The notes under the pieces were generated by a model that saw only the letters and a program-made list of their open reading frames with translations, did not search any database and was not told where the DNA came from. Below are positions 47,690 to 59,850 of a stretch of DNA of 64,000 nt, in pieces (position 1 is the first letter of the stretch; every line of letters begins with the position of its first letter). The translations under genes were made by a program, and so were the position numbers. Source of the stretch: Blumeriella jaapii (taxonomy: Eukaryota; Ascomycota; Leotiomycetes; Helotiales; Drepanopezizaceae); NCBI GenBank assembly GCA_009599575.1, contig VWND01000075.1, positions 1,488,001-1,552,000 on the forward strand, written 5' to 3'.

Positions 47690-49200
47690 TTTAACAACGT
47701 TTTTCGAAAAGGCTTTAAATAGGTATATTGCGTTTTGCTGCGAGGTTTATAAAACAAATAACAGACTAAATTTATTTTACGAATTATTACAAATTATTCG
47801 AAAAGATTTTGAAAAATGGACCTCCGATACGTTTACAAAGTTTAATTTCCGAGCTTGAAAAAAATTCCGCGAAATCTGCTTAATCGCAGGCTTTTTTATA
47901 AGATTTGTAGCAGAAACCTTATACGCGGCAGTAGTTTAAGCTCGATTAAAATTAAATAAAATCGAATGGACTTTTGCTCTGCAAGAAAAAAAAATTCGGT
48001 TGCGTATTAAATACGACGAAATATTCCGAAAATATAATCGCAAGGTCAAAAAAATTAAATAAACTATTATTTAACAAAGCAGAAAAAGGTTCCGATATTT
48101 TTGCATAACCGGTAGAATTTTAATATAATTTTAGAAACCAGAATTCTGAAAATACCGGTCGCAATAACTTATATGGCCCGTACGATCCACAACGCAATAT
48201 CGAAATTAAGGAATTCTTTTAACACCAGCCCGAATATCAACGAAAATATCGCATATACGTTCGACCAGAGCAGTTCTACCCAAAGCTGCAATTCCCGGCC
48301 TTATCTTATACGTAAGTCTTCGATTATTTTCGTTAAATTGAAAATATTTCCAAAATTTATAATAATAAAAAGAAAAAGTATAAAAAGGCGGAATACGAAA
48401 TTCTGAACGATAAGTTAAATATTTTTTATGAAAATTATTTAAGATTTGGAATCTAGCAAAAAAACGAAATTGGCTACGCAGTTGTTTTTTTACTTATGCT
48501 GAAGAACGACGCCTACGATTTTTATATAATTAAATTATACGGCCAGAATTACGAGTTTTGAATTATAATTGCTTTAATAAAAAAGCAGTTCGAAATTTCC
48601 GAATCCGCCCAAAAATACTTCGAAAAATAGCGATTTATAAGTTTATTTCGTATAGCTTTTATATTTAAAAACGCTATTAAAATCAAGTCCGAATGTTTTT
48701 CAATTATAATCAAAAAGCTGATAATAATTCAGCGCAATTTAATTTCCGAATATTATATAAATAAAGCATTTCGCGACGTATTAATAAATGCGGTTAAAAA
48801 TATGTCAAAATGCGCGTATGCGTAATACAATTTAGCAAAGTTTTTTATTGCTTTTTTAATACAATTGAAAAGTTTTATATCGGTTATTTCAAAACTAAAC
48901 CCAACTTTTAAAGCTTATTTATATCAGACCGGCATTTTTCAAAACAAAAACGAAAATACCGGTAGTATATAGAAGGATTTATCGGGCGCATATTACACCG
49001 ATCGCGAATATAAAAGCAATGGAGGAAACAGAGGTCGAGAAGGTTTATACCGAAAAAAATACAAGGCTTTTTTTCGTAGCAATCCGAAAAGCACCGGCCT
49101 AAATTATAAAAAGCTTTGTTATATACATAAAAAGCTAAACTATTGGTTTATTTAATATACGCTAAAAAAGCGAAAAGCAGCTTACGAAGTCTGGAAGCAC
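47690..49200 (+). pseudogene. E gag remnant
   Basis: The frame reads FEKALNRYIAFCCEVYKTNN near the start, KNDAYDFYIIKLYGQNYEF in the middle, then YTDREYKSNGGNRGREG (about 49000-49040), a Gly/Arg/Asn-rich lead into a decayed zinc knuckle (KKLCYIHKKLNYW, about 49105-49150; CCHC lost at one Cys). Such a Gly/Arg linker plus knuckle is usual at the C-terminus of copia gag. Several stops at Trp/Gln. Confidence 0.7.
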
Positions 49201-49899
49201 GAATTTTATTATTTTATAAGCGTTGATTACATTTCTGCCGAATATCGCCAGTTTTTAATTGAAATTAAAAGCGAAAGCGTGTCGAAGGTCAGCGGGAAGC
49301 GTGAGAATTAATAATTAGCGGCCGCAATTTAGTTTACGACTGAATTAAAAGCAATTAACGGCTAATAATTAATAAATAATTTATATAATTACGCTACGTA
49401 CTACGCGTATACGAATGAAAACCTATATTTACTTTTTTCGATTATTATCTTTTTCGATCAATTTGTATTCGAACGCTATTTTTTTTACAAATTCCAAAGT
49501 TTTATCTTAAATACAAAAGCAGCAAAAGTTTTTATTACAAAAAAACGACAAGCCGAAGCTTTGCAAAAATTGCTTTTTATTTTTTTATATATAAATCGAT
49601 TTGAAAAACAAAATTAAAATTAAATTTGGCGATAATATAACGAAAATTATCGGTTTTATAAATATAACGACACCGCTAAAGTTAATTATTTTTTATTTAA
49701 TCAACGTGGATACGTTATTTTTGATTTTTTTTTTTAGGATTTCGATCGTTTAAAAATATATTATAATAATTTGTCCGATGTTTTTATTTAAGGCTAGAAA
49801 AAGATTTCAGTTATTCGCAAATGGGGCCATCCGTTTTTAATATTATATACGAAAAAAGCTATTTTAGCCTATTTAACAATTACGAAATTACGTCAAATA

Positions 49900-50705
49900 T
49901 ATCGCCGATTCGGATATCTTTTCGCAGCGCGCTTTGTAAAAATGCTTGATTTATTCGGCTACGAAAACGTGTTTTTTAAAGCTTTAAAAACAATTAAAAA
50001 GTTTTATTATTAATGTCAAATGCACGGCGCAAACTTTGGCAAATACAAATTTACTTTGAAAAACGACCAAAAATTCAATTATTTTATTATTATTAATATA
50101 ATATATTTGGATAAAAGCTTAATATTGCATATTGTCGATTTTGCAATTTCGTTTAATTCGGCAGCGTTTTTTAAGAATATAATCGCATTTAAAATTTTTA
50201 ATTAATTGCGGAAATGTTGAATAAATACGTATTTAAGATTTTTCGATATTATTATATACGATTTAGGTATTAATTTTAACGCAAAAAAGTTTAGAAAATT
50301 AGCAAAAGCAATATTAATTATTATTAAGCAAATGCTTACCGAAGTATATAATAGTATAGGAAAAGTTAAGCGCTATTATTATACGCTGCGACGTATTTAT
50401 AAGATTATTACAGCTAAACTTAAAAAAACCGGTATTTTTAAAAAACAACGCTTGCAAATAGCTTTGAAAGTTATTAACGATATAACCGGTTTAGCAGGTT
50501 TTGTTTTAATTTTATTTGTATTCGGCGCTTATTTTCGTATTTACAAAAATAATTCTTTTTTTGCAAATATTGCAAAGCGAAGGGAAGCTATACGCAAAGG
50601 AATAACGAAAGTCCGCCGATTGCAAGCAATTCGCCAAATGCAAAATGTATTTTATACGCGCAATGGCCTAAATATATTCGAAACGCTAAATCTGCTTTTT
50701 TAATC
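49900..50705 (+). pseudogene. E integrase remnant (copia type)
   Basis: It reads QCQMHGANFGKYKFTL (zinc finger end), LHIVDFAISFNSAAFFKN (first Asp), INTYLRFFDIIIYDLGINF (second Asp) and YNSIGKVKRYYYTLRRIY, where the third catalytic Glu is Lys (AAG at 50368-50370; GTT-GAG to GTT-AAG fits TpG to TpA). VINDITGLAGFVLILFVFGA follows, as in copia integrases. Open stretch 50332-50703. Confidence 0.85.
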
Positions 50706-51399
50706 GCAAGTTCGTATATGGCGCGAAGGAATAGGCAACGAAAAAGCTTAATAAAAAAGCTTTTATATTTTTTTCGCAATTAAAAAATAAACGTGCATCG
50801 TTTAAATCAAAAAAAAAGCAGTCCAGTTGAAAATAACGGTTGTAAAGCTATATAATTAAAAATCTTCGGAAAACGACGAACCGAAATTTAATAAAAAAGA
50901 ATTTCAAAACGCTTTTCCGAGCGTATAAAATCAGAAAAACTTTTTAAATCTTTTAAACAGCGAATCAGCAGAACCACGTCGTACAGGCCGAACAAAAAAA
51001 GCTTTACGCAAATACGACGATATATGTTTTAAGCAGCTGATTACTGAAATCTTTTGCGAAAAGCTTAGTACGTTTCTGACGCATAAGAAAAAGTCAGACC
51101 GGAAGCTTTCAGCCAGATTGCGCGCTTTTGAAATGATTACAACGGAAGGCGAAGCGTTTAAGAATTTCTAACGTCGTGAAATCGAAAGTTTATTAGCTAC
51201 AAAAGTATTCGAGTTTATATAATACGATTTAATTTAATATAATAGCGTGCGAGTTTTCGGATTACGTTTAGTAAATAAAATAAAAGCGAAAAAAAGACTT
51301 TTATTCCGTTCGAAAAATTAAGGCTTATAATACAGGCTTTTTTAAATCAAAGTAAAAAAGTTATATTAACGCAATCATTTATAATTCAGCGTTCGAGCC

Positions 51400-52700
51400 A
51401 AAAATTAATTACTGCTTTGGTCTTTTCGCTGCTGCAACGAGGAATATATTTGTATTTACGAAATATTACCTAAGTTTATATACAAAATAAATAATCGCTA
51501 AACCGGCTAATTTTAGCAAAATTATTAAAAAAAATGGCTTATTTGTATTCCGAAGGCACGATTATACGAATCAAAAAAGCGTTGTATAAAATTTCAAAAA
51601 CAAAAATATTTTAATAAATAATATATTATATTTATTATAAAAAAAAGCTGTTTGCCGTTACGTTAATTTACGATCTTTGCCTGCTGATTATTATTGGAAA
51701 AGACGCTTTTGGGTTAATTAAAATGCAAACGAACGATATATATTTTTTTAATAACGAACGTTTTGTTGCAAAAAAAAAAAAAGCTGAGCTGGAAAAGGCC
51801 AAATTAACGGCAAAACTAATAAATAAGCTTACAACTTCGCATAATTTAGCTTTTAACGGATGCGTTCTGATTCTGAAAAACGATTATATAATTTTTATAC
51901 AAAAAAACTAAAATAAAAATCTGAAGCTTATTTTAAATAACTTAAATATTTAAATGCAAAAATACGCTAGCCAAAAAGCTTTAAAAGTTTATATTGCGTT
52001 AATTTGCTAATTAAAAGCTATATTCGCATTGTTTATAGCTGCGCAATTCAAAAGCCCAGGCCAAAAGAAAATTGTCGAGCTAAACAAACGAATAAAATAA
52101 ATAATAAACAATTAAAGCCGAAGATTGATTTATATATTTTTCGATTTGAACCGCATAAAATTGTACGTTTTTGTGAACGGCTCGTTTGCTAACAACGAAA
52201 ATTTAAATAGCCAAATTAGTTACGTTATCGCTATTGGTAATAAAAATATTTTATTCGAAAACGACGACTTTTTTATATAAAACAACGTTATATATTTTAG
52301 CTTTATCAAAAGCCGACGTGTCACAAAAAGCGTATTAGCTAGCGAAATTCTGAGAATGGTAGCCGGAGCCGATTTAGCAATTGCGATTGCGATTATTCTG
52401 GAACAAATTATTTAACAGCTTAATTTACTAAAGATTTTATCAATCGTTTGCACGGACTTTTATTTATTATACGAATATTTAATAAAACTTGGAACGACAA
52501 AAGAAAAAAGGCTTATAATCGATATTATAGCGCTGCGCCAGTTATACGAAAAGCGAAAAATAGCAGAAATTCGCTGGATTAACGGCAAGGATAATCTGGC
52601 GGATGCTATAACGAAGGCAGTTTCAAATAGAGCGTTACGACGTTTATCGAGGAAAACAAACTGACGATTAGAATAGAGGGCTGGATAGATAGAAAAGAAA
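51400..52700 (+). pseudogene. E reverse transcriptase and RNase H remnant
   Basis: RT reads GLIKMQTNDIYFFNNERFVA, where the catalytic pair is N-D instead of D-D (51726-51737), then KLTAKLINKLTTSHNLAFNG. RNase H reads LYVFVNGSFANN (catalytic DASFANN type with Asp to Asn), KSRRVTKSVLASEILRMVAG, LGTTKEKRLIIDIIALRQLY and IRWINGKDNLADAITKAVSN. These are diagnostic of the fungal copia lineage. The C-terminus lies 70 bp before the 3' LTR. Confidence 0.9.
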
Positions 52701-52774
52701 AAAGCTAATTTGCAATTGCGTTTAAACACGTTGCAAACCAGAAACGCATTTTATTGAAAAAAGAAAACTGCTAA

Positions 52775-52970
52775 TGTGGGAATACCCATAAGGGTCATAT
52801 GGGATCAGGTGATGCGGAATCACAGTTATAGGTGCGCAGCGCTAGCGCCCGCTAGCGCTCGCATATCTATCCTATATTTTCACGCCAGCTAGACCTAGTA
52901 GAATGCATACAGTTTTCAACCCGATTTACTACGACTAGTCGTATCTATATCACCATTTGTGATACCAACA
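52775..52970 (+). repeat. E 3' LTR (196 bp)
   Basis: It starts TGTGGGAATACCC and ends GATACCAACA, with the hairpin repeated at 52838-52859. GTGGT follows, continuing the D2 array. A purine-rich stretch (AAAAAAGAAAAC, about 52758-52769) precedes it. Confidence 0.95.
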
Positions 52971-53458
52971 GTGGTAGTGGTAGTAATAGTGATAGTGGTG
53001 GTAATAATAATAATAGTAGTAGTAGTAGTAATGATGGTGGCGACAAGATGGTGGCAGCGAGATGATGGCAGCGAGGTGATGGCAGCGAGGTGGTGGCAGC
53101 GAGGTGGTGGCAGCGAGGTGGTGATAATAATGGTGATAATAGTAGTGGTGGTGGTAGTAGTAATAATAATAGTAATAGTAATAATAGTGGTGGCGACAAG
53201 GTGATGGCGGCGAAATGGTGTTAATAAAAGCGTTGATAAAGTGTAATAACAGATTCGTATAAGATTTGTATTTTTTCTCGAAGCTTTGAATTTTTATACA
53301 ACTTATCGTACCTATTAATCTTTAATAACATTAAGATTAATTTTCAATTAATCGCGTGTTAACTCTGATTATACTCGGAGTTAATTTTACGCCAAGTGTT
53401 AACTCGGATTTGACTCTGTGTTAAATCGGTTATAATCCCATCCACAGGCGCCCCTAAG
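52971..53458 (-). mobile_element. D2, right fragment: GGT array and terminal repeat
   Basis: The array continues to about 53220, then comes a 240-bp subterminal region that matches the left end of D1 (17304-17546) in reverse, finishing GGCGCCCCTAAG before TA. C2 at 41955 shows the same C sequence (TACGATTTTGCAATCG) without D. D2 is therefore in opposite orientation to D1. Confidence 0.85.
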
Positions 53459-54152
53459 TACGATTTTGCAATCGAATATAAAACAAAAGTTTTTAATCCG
53501 GCGAATAGTTTTTTTTTTTCCGTCGGCCAGATTTAAAATTTTTTTTTAAAAAAAATAATAAATAATTGTTTACGCTATATCGTAAACTAAAACTAGCTTA
53601 TTTAAAAAAATTTTTAAAATGTTTTTCGCAATAAAAATAAAAATACGCTTAAAATCGAAGCATAAACCATTTCGCGCCGATGAATATTCGAAGTTTCTGT
53701 TAACGGGATCAAAAAGTAGAAAATAAACGAGAAAAAGCTAAATAAAAGGTTTTTTCGCCGGATTGTTTTTTGCTAATATTATTAATTGCAAATAATATAT
53801 ATTACGAAGCGTAGCCGTTATATTATTATAATTCGAAACGGCTAATAACAAGCTAGCAAAACCGATTTATAAAATTATTTTTAAATTGCAAAAATTTGAT
53901 TTTTTTGTATTATAAAAAACGTACGAATCGGCTTCGCAAAACAATCGAGCCGGGTTCGAAAAACATTGGCGTATAAGCCAAAATAAATTATTACGTTATA
54001 AAAGACGTGCGTATATTTCGAATAAAAGCGCTATTAAAAGCGAGATATTAAAAATTAATTACGACGATCCGACCGCCGGCTATTAAGATTTTCGGCGAAC
54101 GCTAAAATTGGTTAAAAAAAAGTATTTTTGGCCTGGTTAACGAAGCGACGTA
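53459..54152 (+). mobile_element. C3: fragment of a C gypsy element
   Basis: It aligns with C2 41955-42640 (RNase H end to integrase zinc region, including INYDDPTAG). The left edge is the D2 insertion (TA); the right edge is A3, with ACGTA before its LTR where uninterrupted C2 reads GCGACGTAAAAC. No further C3 sequence is seen. Confidence 0.9.
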
Positions 54153-54421
54153 TATAACGACTCACTCTTTTGCCACTTTTCGTGTCACCCCAGCAACTAC
54201 GTGTAGCTGCAAGCTTTCTGGTTTTCTGGTAAGTTTTTTTATTAATTATAGAAATTATTTATATATATAAAGCTTTTTTTCCTTAGCAACCTCTGCTTTT
54301 TGCAATTGTTAATTCTAAATAAATATTTTTATTACAAAACCAAAAGCTCGTTTTTTATATTATATAAATACGGCGATTAATTAATTGATTTCCCAGCCCT
54401 TCGATTAATTAAATCGTTATA
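54153..54421 (+). repeat. A3 5' LTR
   Basis: It runs from TATAACGA (from TGTGACGA) to TCGTTATA (from TCGTCACA), both ends RIP-altered. Confidence 0.9.
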
Positions 54422-55490
54422 TTATCAACAACTTTTTTTCTACGCTAACGACGGCGTAAACTATTTTTTTCCTCGAATTTCTTACGAGTTATACCAAAAT
54501 GATCGACCGGTCGTAAAAAAGCTTATTTTCGCATTTCGCGAAAAATAGCTTTTGTTTAACGATTTTTTTTAATAAAGCTTTTCAGCTTTTATTATTACAT
54601 TTTAACCTTTTTTTTTTAATCAGCGAAAAAGCAATTTTTCCTAAAAGCTTTTTTTTCTGAAAAACAGTTTTTCCCCCGAAAAAAGAAAAACAAAAAAAAA
54701 AGGCAAAGCGCTAATCATTTCGCCTGCCATTTTTTTTTTACAGCCTAGCGCTGAAAACGTTTAATTAAAACTTTTGCAAAATCAATTAAAAAAAGCGCAA
54801 AAGCGTAAACGACAACTTTTGGAAATTATACGACTGCGATAAACTTTTTAATTAAAACGTTTAGTAAAATTTATCGAACGTGCTTCTGCCAGTCGCGAAT
54901 CTGCTGCTTTTTCTTTTTTTCGCAACGTTTTATTTTAATTAACAAACGCTACAAATTAACCTTTACGCTTTTCGCGAATTTTTTTTGGATTTTTTTATAA
55001 CGGTCAAAACTTTAGCGCGCCTTTTAAACGCTATAATTTTTATGTATTTGCTGACTTTCGACTAGCTCGTATAAAACGCGTTCCGAATTTTAAATTTAAG
55101 TTAAATAATAATAAAAATTACAAAGCACGCTATCAGAAAACTAAAATTCTCGATAATTTCGAATTTTACTACGATTATTTCGCTAGCGATCGATTTCGCA
55201 AAAATTATATATTCGATCAAATCGAAAGCGTAGTAAAAAAGTTTTTTACTCCGCGTATTTTAAACCGTTTCGATTTTATATTTTCCGAAAAATTAATAAA
55301 AAAAATCGCCGATTTTCTAGCCGATTTTTCCGACGTTTAAAAAGCCGAAAACGAATTTAAAATATTTGCAATAAATACGCACGACGATTTTTAGCGATTT
55401 TATTTGCGATTTTCCATTTTCGCAACGAACGCTTAAATACGAATTAACAAACAGCTTCGAAACGCTTTTCGCGATAAAATACTAAAGCGT
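54153..55490 (+). mobile_element. A3, left part: chromovirus 5' LTR and gag
   Basis: The 5' LTR (54153-54421; it has a few extra bases near 54173) is followed by gag as in A1 and A2, with SDRFRKNYIFDQIE at about 55187-55230. F interrupts at 55491 after AGCGT. Confidence 0.95.
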
Positions 55491-55676
55491 TGTCAAGGGG
55501 TGCGAACGAGCAGAAGGTTCGTAGGTGATTTGCATTGACTACGAGGTTTCTAAGTTAAAAGTGCCGCGAACTCTAAAATACAATGTATATGGATAATCAC
55601 GTGGTTCCGATGTCACGTAATAACAACGTGACTTTCGGATCACGTAACCAATAAACTAATATCCTATCCCTTCATA
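55491..55676 (-). repeat. F 3' LTR (186 bp)
   Basis: On the plus strand it reads TGTCAAGGGG to CCCTTCATA. Just beyond it on the element side (55677-55705), the minus strand has AATGGGAAGAAAGA, a good polypurine tract candidate. Confidence 0.95.
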
Positions 55677-56160
55677 TATAATCTTTCTTCCCATTTTTTT
55701 ATCCAATTTCTTCGTCGTCGGAATCTACTTTTATAAATCGAGCTTCGTTCGCAAAGCGTATTTATAAACGAATGCGAAGTTCGGCTGGAAAAAAAAAAAA
55801 AAAAAAGCAGACTTTCTTAGTTTCGGGAGCAGAACAATTGGGTATTCTTGCAATAGGAAAGAAATTAATAATAATCGTTTTGTGTTTGATAACAGTTGTA
55901 AAAGCTTTTTTCGGTGGTAAAAGCTTATTTTCGTTATTTATCGATTTAATATATTTCCTGTTAGTAATTCTGGCTTTAGCCAGTTTTGATTTAGTCGAAT
56001 AAAGTTTTTTAAAAAAAACGGGTAGCGAATTCTGTTATAAAACTGTATGCGTTAACAACGTTTTTTAATAATTTTTAAAACTGGTTTTCGGCGTTGTAGC
56101 TACGCTATTATATTAAATAAAAAAAATTAAAATTTTGTTTAAAATTAAAAATAGCATTTA
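55677..56160 (-). other. F 3' region after integrase
   Basis: No conserved gene is recognised on the element's coding strand. A 76-codon hydrophobic frame exists on the other strand (55772-56002) but starts in a poly-A run and has no second copy to test it. Confidence 0.4.
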
Positions 56161-56164
56161 TAGC

Positions 56165-57377
56165 TTATAACAAGCTTTCGTTTGCGTCGATAAAAACAGA
56201 TGAAAAAAAAGGGTTTTTCTGCCTTGGAAAGAAATCGTTGTAAACAAATTTAAGCAAATTAATATAAAAAACAAAATGTAATAGTTTTTGCTCGAAAAGT
56301 AATTTCAGCCTGTAATTGTAAAAGCCTAAAACTTCGGCGATTTTGTAAAAATCGTAGAATTTGTTATTTAATTTCTTAATTGGTCTAATAAAAGTTATAT
56401 TGCGTTTGTTAAAAAACACGGTATCTTTTATTTTGTAAATAAAAGCTGATTGGCGTTGTTAATTAAAATAGTACCTCTGGTCGGCCAACGCTAAAATCAA
56501 ATTTATACGTAAAAGTAGTTTTAATTCTTTTATTTTATCGGCGAAATCGTTTTTTTTCGTATTTGCCATTCGCAAAATGCGTAAAATAGAATCTAGAATA
56601 AATTTAAATAAAAAAAAGCTTATTCGGAAATAAAAGCTTTTGTTAGCGTAAAAAAAGAAAACTCCGGTGAAAGCGTTTACAGCGTTATTCGCTGCGAATT
56701 CAGCTAAAAAAAAGCCAGTTTTTCCAATCTCCTTAGGCGTATTCGACGAATTGTTTCAAATAAAATAATAGATAAGCGTTCGCGTTTTCGATTTGGCCGT
56801 TTGTTTCGGAATAAAAGCTGGTAGATAGCGTAATATTAGTTCCGAAACGGTAATTAATAGTTTTTCAAAATTGTAAAACAAACAGAAAACCTCGGTTTAA
56901 AATTATAAAATCGGAAAAACCATATAAACGCCAGATATTTTTGTAAAACAATTTGGCTAAATCTGTCGCTTTTATAATTATATAACAAGCTATATAATAT
57001 CGTTTTTTAATAAAACGACAAACTATTATTATAATCAAATTGTTTCGACTTTTATGCTTTTTCATTAGAAAAAGGCTTATAAAATCGATTGATATATGGC
57101 TTCAACGGCGTAAAAAAATAGGCAAAAGTTTAAAAAGTCTTTAATAGCGTTGATTAATACTTGTATTGCAAAAGCAGCCGTTGTAATTGCGAACAAATCT
57201 TTTGCAATTCTCGGAAACCAATGGCCAATAATAATTCTTACTAATAATTTCGTAAAACTTGTTTTTGCCAAAATGGCCTGTTTTTATTAAATTATAGGCC
57301 ATTTGTAAAAGCCAAATACGAATAGAAACGTTTAAATTCGGTGTATCGGAAACGTAAAATCGGTTTCGAAAATACAA
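56165..57377 (-). pseudogene. F integrase remnant
   Basis: The zinc-binding domain (57377-57150) reads IRIWLLQMAYNLIKTGHFGK, NKFYEIISKNYYWPL and RFVRNYNGCFCNT, a clear H-x-n-H...C-x-C pattern with decay. The core (57065-56865) reads NLIIIIVCRFIKKRYYIACY, TDLAKLFYKNIWRLYGFSDF and LNRGFLFVLQF, where the second Asp (usually SDRG) is Asn. The C-terminal part (56419-56165) reads NITFIRPIKKLNNKFYDFYK and LLHFVFYINLLKF, the usual post-core beta-barrel region. No chromodomain is readable. Confidence 0.85.
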
Positions 57378-57826
57378 TTTATTATTGCGTATAACGCATT
57401 CAAAAAATTATAACGTTTTAGATTTCGGAATACTTTTTGGTTTAAATATTTTCTTTTTAATAACGATTTATAGCTTATTAATAAAATAATATTTATTCAG
57501 AAATCGTAAAAGCTTTTCGTTGTTTATTTCGGATTGTTTTAGCGAAGCTAAAAAAGCGATAAAACTTCGGTTAAATAATATTTTTTAAAAAAGGCTTGAT
57601 TTTGGAACTGAATTTTCTTATTTAAAAAATTTTAAAAAAGATTTTAAAAGCGTCGGATTAAAAAATCAGGTTTGCTATTTTGTTTTCTAGGTTTAAATAT
57701 AATTACAAAATCAAAATCAGCTAAAAACTCGCTTCAGCGTATTTAACGCTTATTAAATTGCTTAGTCGTTATAAAATATTTTAAATTTCGGTGATTTGTA
57801 AATATTCGAATTAAATAAACAGCTTT

Positions 57827-58045
57827 TTATAATTCGGCTCGCCAATTTTCGAAGCAACGTATAATAGCGAAAAGTTTTTTATTATAGATTTCGTAATTGC
57901 ATTCGGCTAAATCGAACTTTTTCGATATAAAAGCGATTGGATAAAATACTTCTGCATCGTCTTTTTGAAAAAAAATCCTTAAAAAAACGTAATTAAAATC
58001 GTTAGTTTTAACAAATATTTTTTTGTCAGAATTGAAATAAAACAA
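57827..58045 (-). pseudogene. F RNase H remnant
   Basis: The open stretch reads FNSDKKIFVKTNDFNYVFLR, FYPIAFISKKFDLAECNYEI and YNKKLFAIIRCFENWRAEL, the gypsy RNase H signature. The first catalytic Asp (ETDAS) is Asn, and the Glu of the DKELLAI motif is Lys. Confidence 0.9.
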
Positions 58046-58249
58046 CGTAAATGCAATCGTAAAAATTAATTTAAAAAACTCGAAAGCTTTTATACAATCG
58101 TCGTTAAAATTTTATTTAATGTTTTTTTTCGTCAAATTCACCAAAAAAGTAACGATTTTAAAAAAACCTTTAATAAATCGTCGATAAAAATTCGCAAAAT
58201 CTAAAAACGCTTATACGTTTTTAACGTTGAAAAAGAAATTTCAGCCCGT

Positions 58250-58960
58250 AATCGCTTCGAACTTTTTAAAATCTATTTTAATTTTAATAGTAAAAATAAT
58301 TATTCCAAAATAAACGACTTTTTAAACTTCGAATTCGTATTTTTTTATATTTAATTACAGGCCAGCGTTAAAAAAAGCTTAAAAAACGAAATTAACGTGT
58401 TTTTTATATTTTTGAAAATCGTTTAAATAAACTAAAATATCGTTTATATAAGCTATGCAAAAAATATTTAAATAAAATCGTAAAATATCGTTTATGCGAA
58501 ATTAAAACGTGGCGGAAGCGTTGCATAATCCGAAAAGCATAACCAAAAATTCGAATAAGCTATATCTTATATTAAATATAATAAACTATTTATAACCTTT
58601 TTTTATTCGAATTTTATTAAAAGCGGCGAAAACGTCGAGTTTAATATAAAATTTAGCTTTGCTTAATCGTGAAAGCGTTTTTTAAACCAATAGTAAAAAG
58701 TATCGGTTTTTGATTGTAATAGCGTTAAAAGCCTTATAATCGACGCAAAATCGTAATTCTTCTTTTGGTTTCTTCGCAAATAAAACTAAAAAAACTGCGG
58801 GAAAAAAACTCGCTCGGATCCAACCTTTTTCGAAGTTTTTTTTTAAGAAATTTGCGTAAAACTTAAAATTCGTCGACTGACATATTATACAAAGGGCCGT
58901 ATGGAAATACTGCTCCAGATCGAAGTTTTATCGTATAATCAACGCTTTTTTTATAAAATG
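58250..58960 (-). pseudogene. F reverse transcriptase remnant
   Basis: Minus-strand fragments in order: KLDVFAAFNKIRIKKGYK, RYSLFEFLVMLFGLCNASAT and IAYINDILVY, the catalytic box with Asn for the first Asp (58439-58450). Stops interrupt between them. Confidence 0.85.
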
Positions 58961-59479
58961 CAAGTTTATTAGCTTCGATAAAATTAAAAGCGGCTAAATA
59001 ATAATAATAATAAAAAAAAAGTTTTATTCGAAAATCGATTAGCGGTTTAATTTAAAAAGCCAAACGAATATCTTTTAGTAAAACTCCAGCAAAGTAAAAT
59101 TCGGCTGAAAGTTATTATCGTACAATCTGAAAAAGCTTATTTTTTATAATTGATCGATTTCAAATAATATAATAAAAAAAAAATCGTCGGTTAAAGCGCC
59201 TAGTTTGTGTAATTATTAATTAATTTCGTACAAAAAAACTGAAAATACCTCGACTTCTAATTAAAAGGCCAAAATAGTAAACACAGCTGCTTTTGTACGA
59301 CGAGGTATAGCTGGTAGAACGACGGTTTTATAAAAATAGCGTTTCTGAACTAAGCCCGAAACAGCCAATTAATAAATGCGTTAAAATAAGCAATTCGTAC
59401 GGCAAAAGTCTGAATTAAAACAAAAAATATTCGTAATTCAATTAATATAAGAATTATATGTCCGAAGCCAAAGCTTTCC

Positions 59480-59850
59480 TAAAATAAAATCGTATTTTCC
59501 TAATATTATAATAAAAGCTGTAATTAATTCGATATGGCCGGCGGTATTAACTTAAAAAAAGATTTAATAAGTAATATCGTCGTAAATAAAAAAGCGTCCG
59601 TCAACCACGGTAAATTTACGTGGATTAGTAAGTAAAACAAAAGTTAATTCGTAGTATTACACGAAAAAATAATTAATAAAATTATCGGTGGCTCCGGAAT
59701 CGTTTAAAAAATAAGTTTTAATATATATACTATTAATAGTTATAATACAAGGCAATACCAAATATAATTCCGGAACGCCGTTTAAAACAAATATTTCCAA
59801 TCCATTTTTCAAAAGTTTTTAATAATAATAATTATCAGAAACAATCAGTT
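59480..59850 (-). pseudogene. F protease remnant with intact DSGAT
   Basis: It reads FLNDSGATDNFIN, with the aspartic protease active site DSGAT unaltered at 59687-59701, followed by VDGRFF and HIELITAFIIILGKYDFILG (G--D-ILGMDWL type). Order gag-protease-RT is as expected. Confidence 0.85.

Larger units (their letters stand above)
47004..52970 (+). mobile_element. E: complete Ty1/copia element (5967 bp)
   Basis: Two 196-bp LTRs (47004-47199, 52775-52970) bound an internal region with copia order: gag, integrase, RT, RNase H. Flanks are ATGGT and GTGGT, a 5-bp duplication with one G to A change. It inserted into the D2 microsatellite. Coding regions have many RIP-type stops. Confidence 0.95.
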
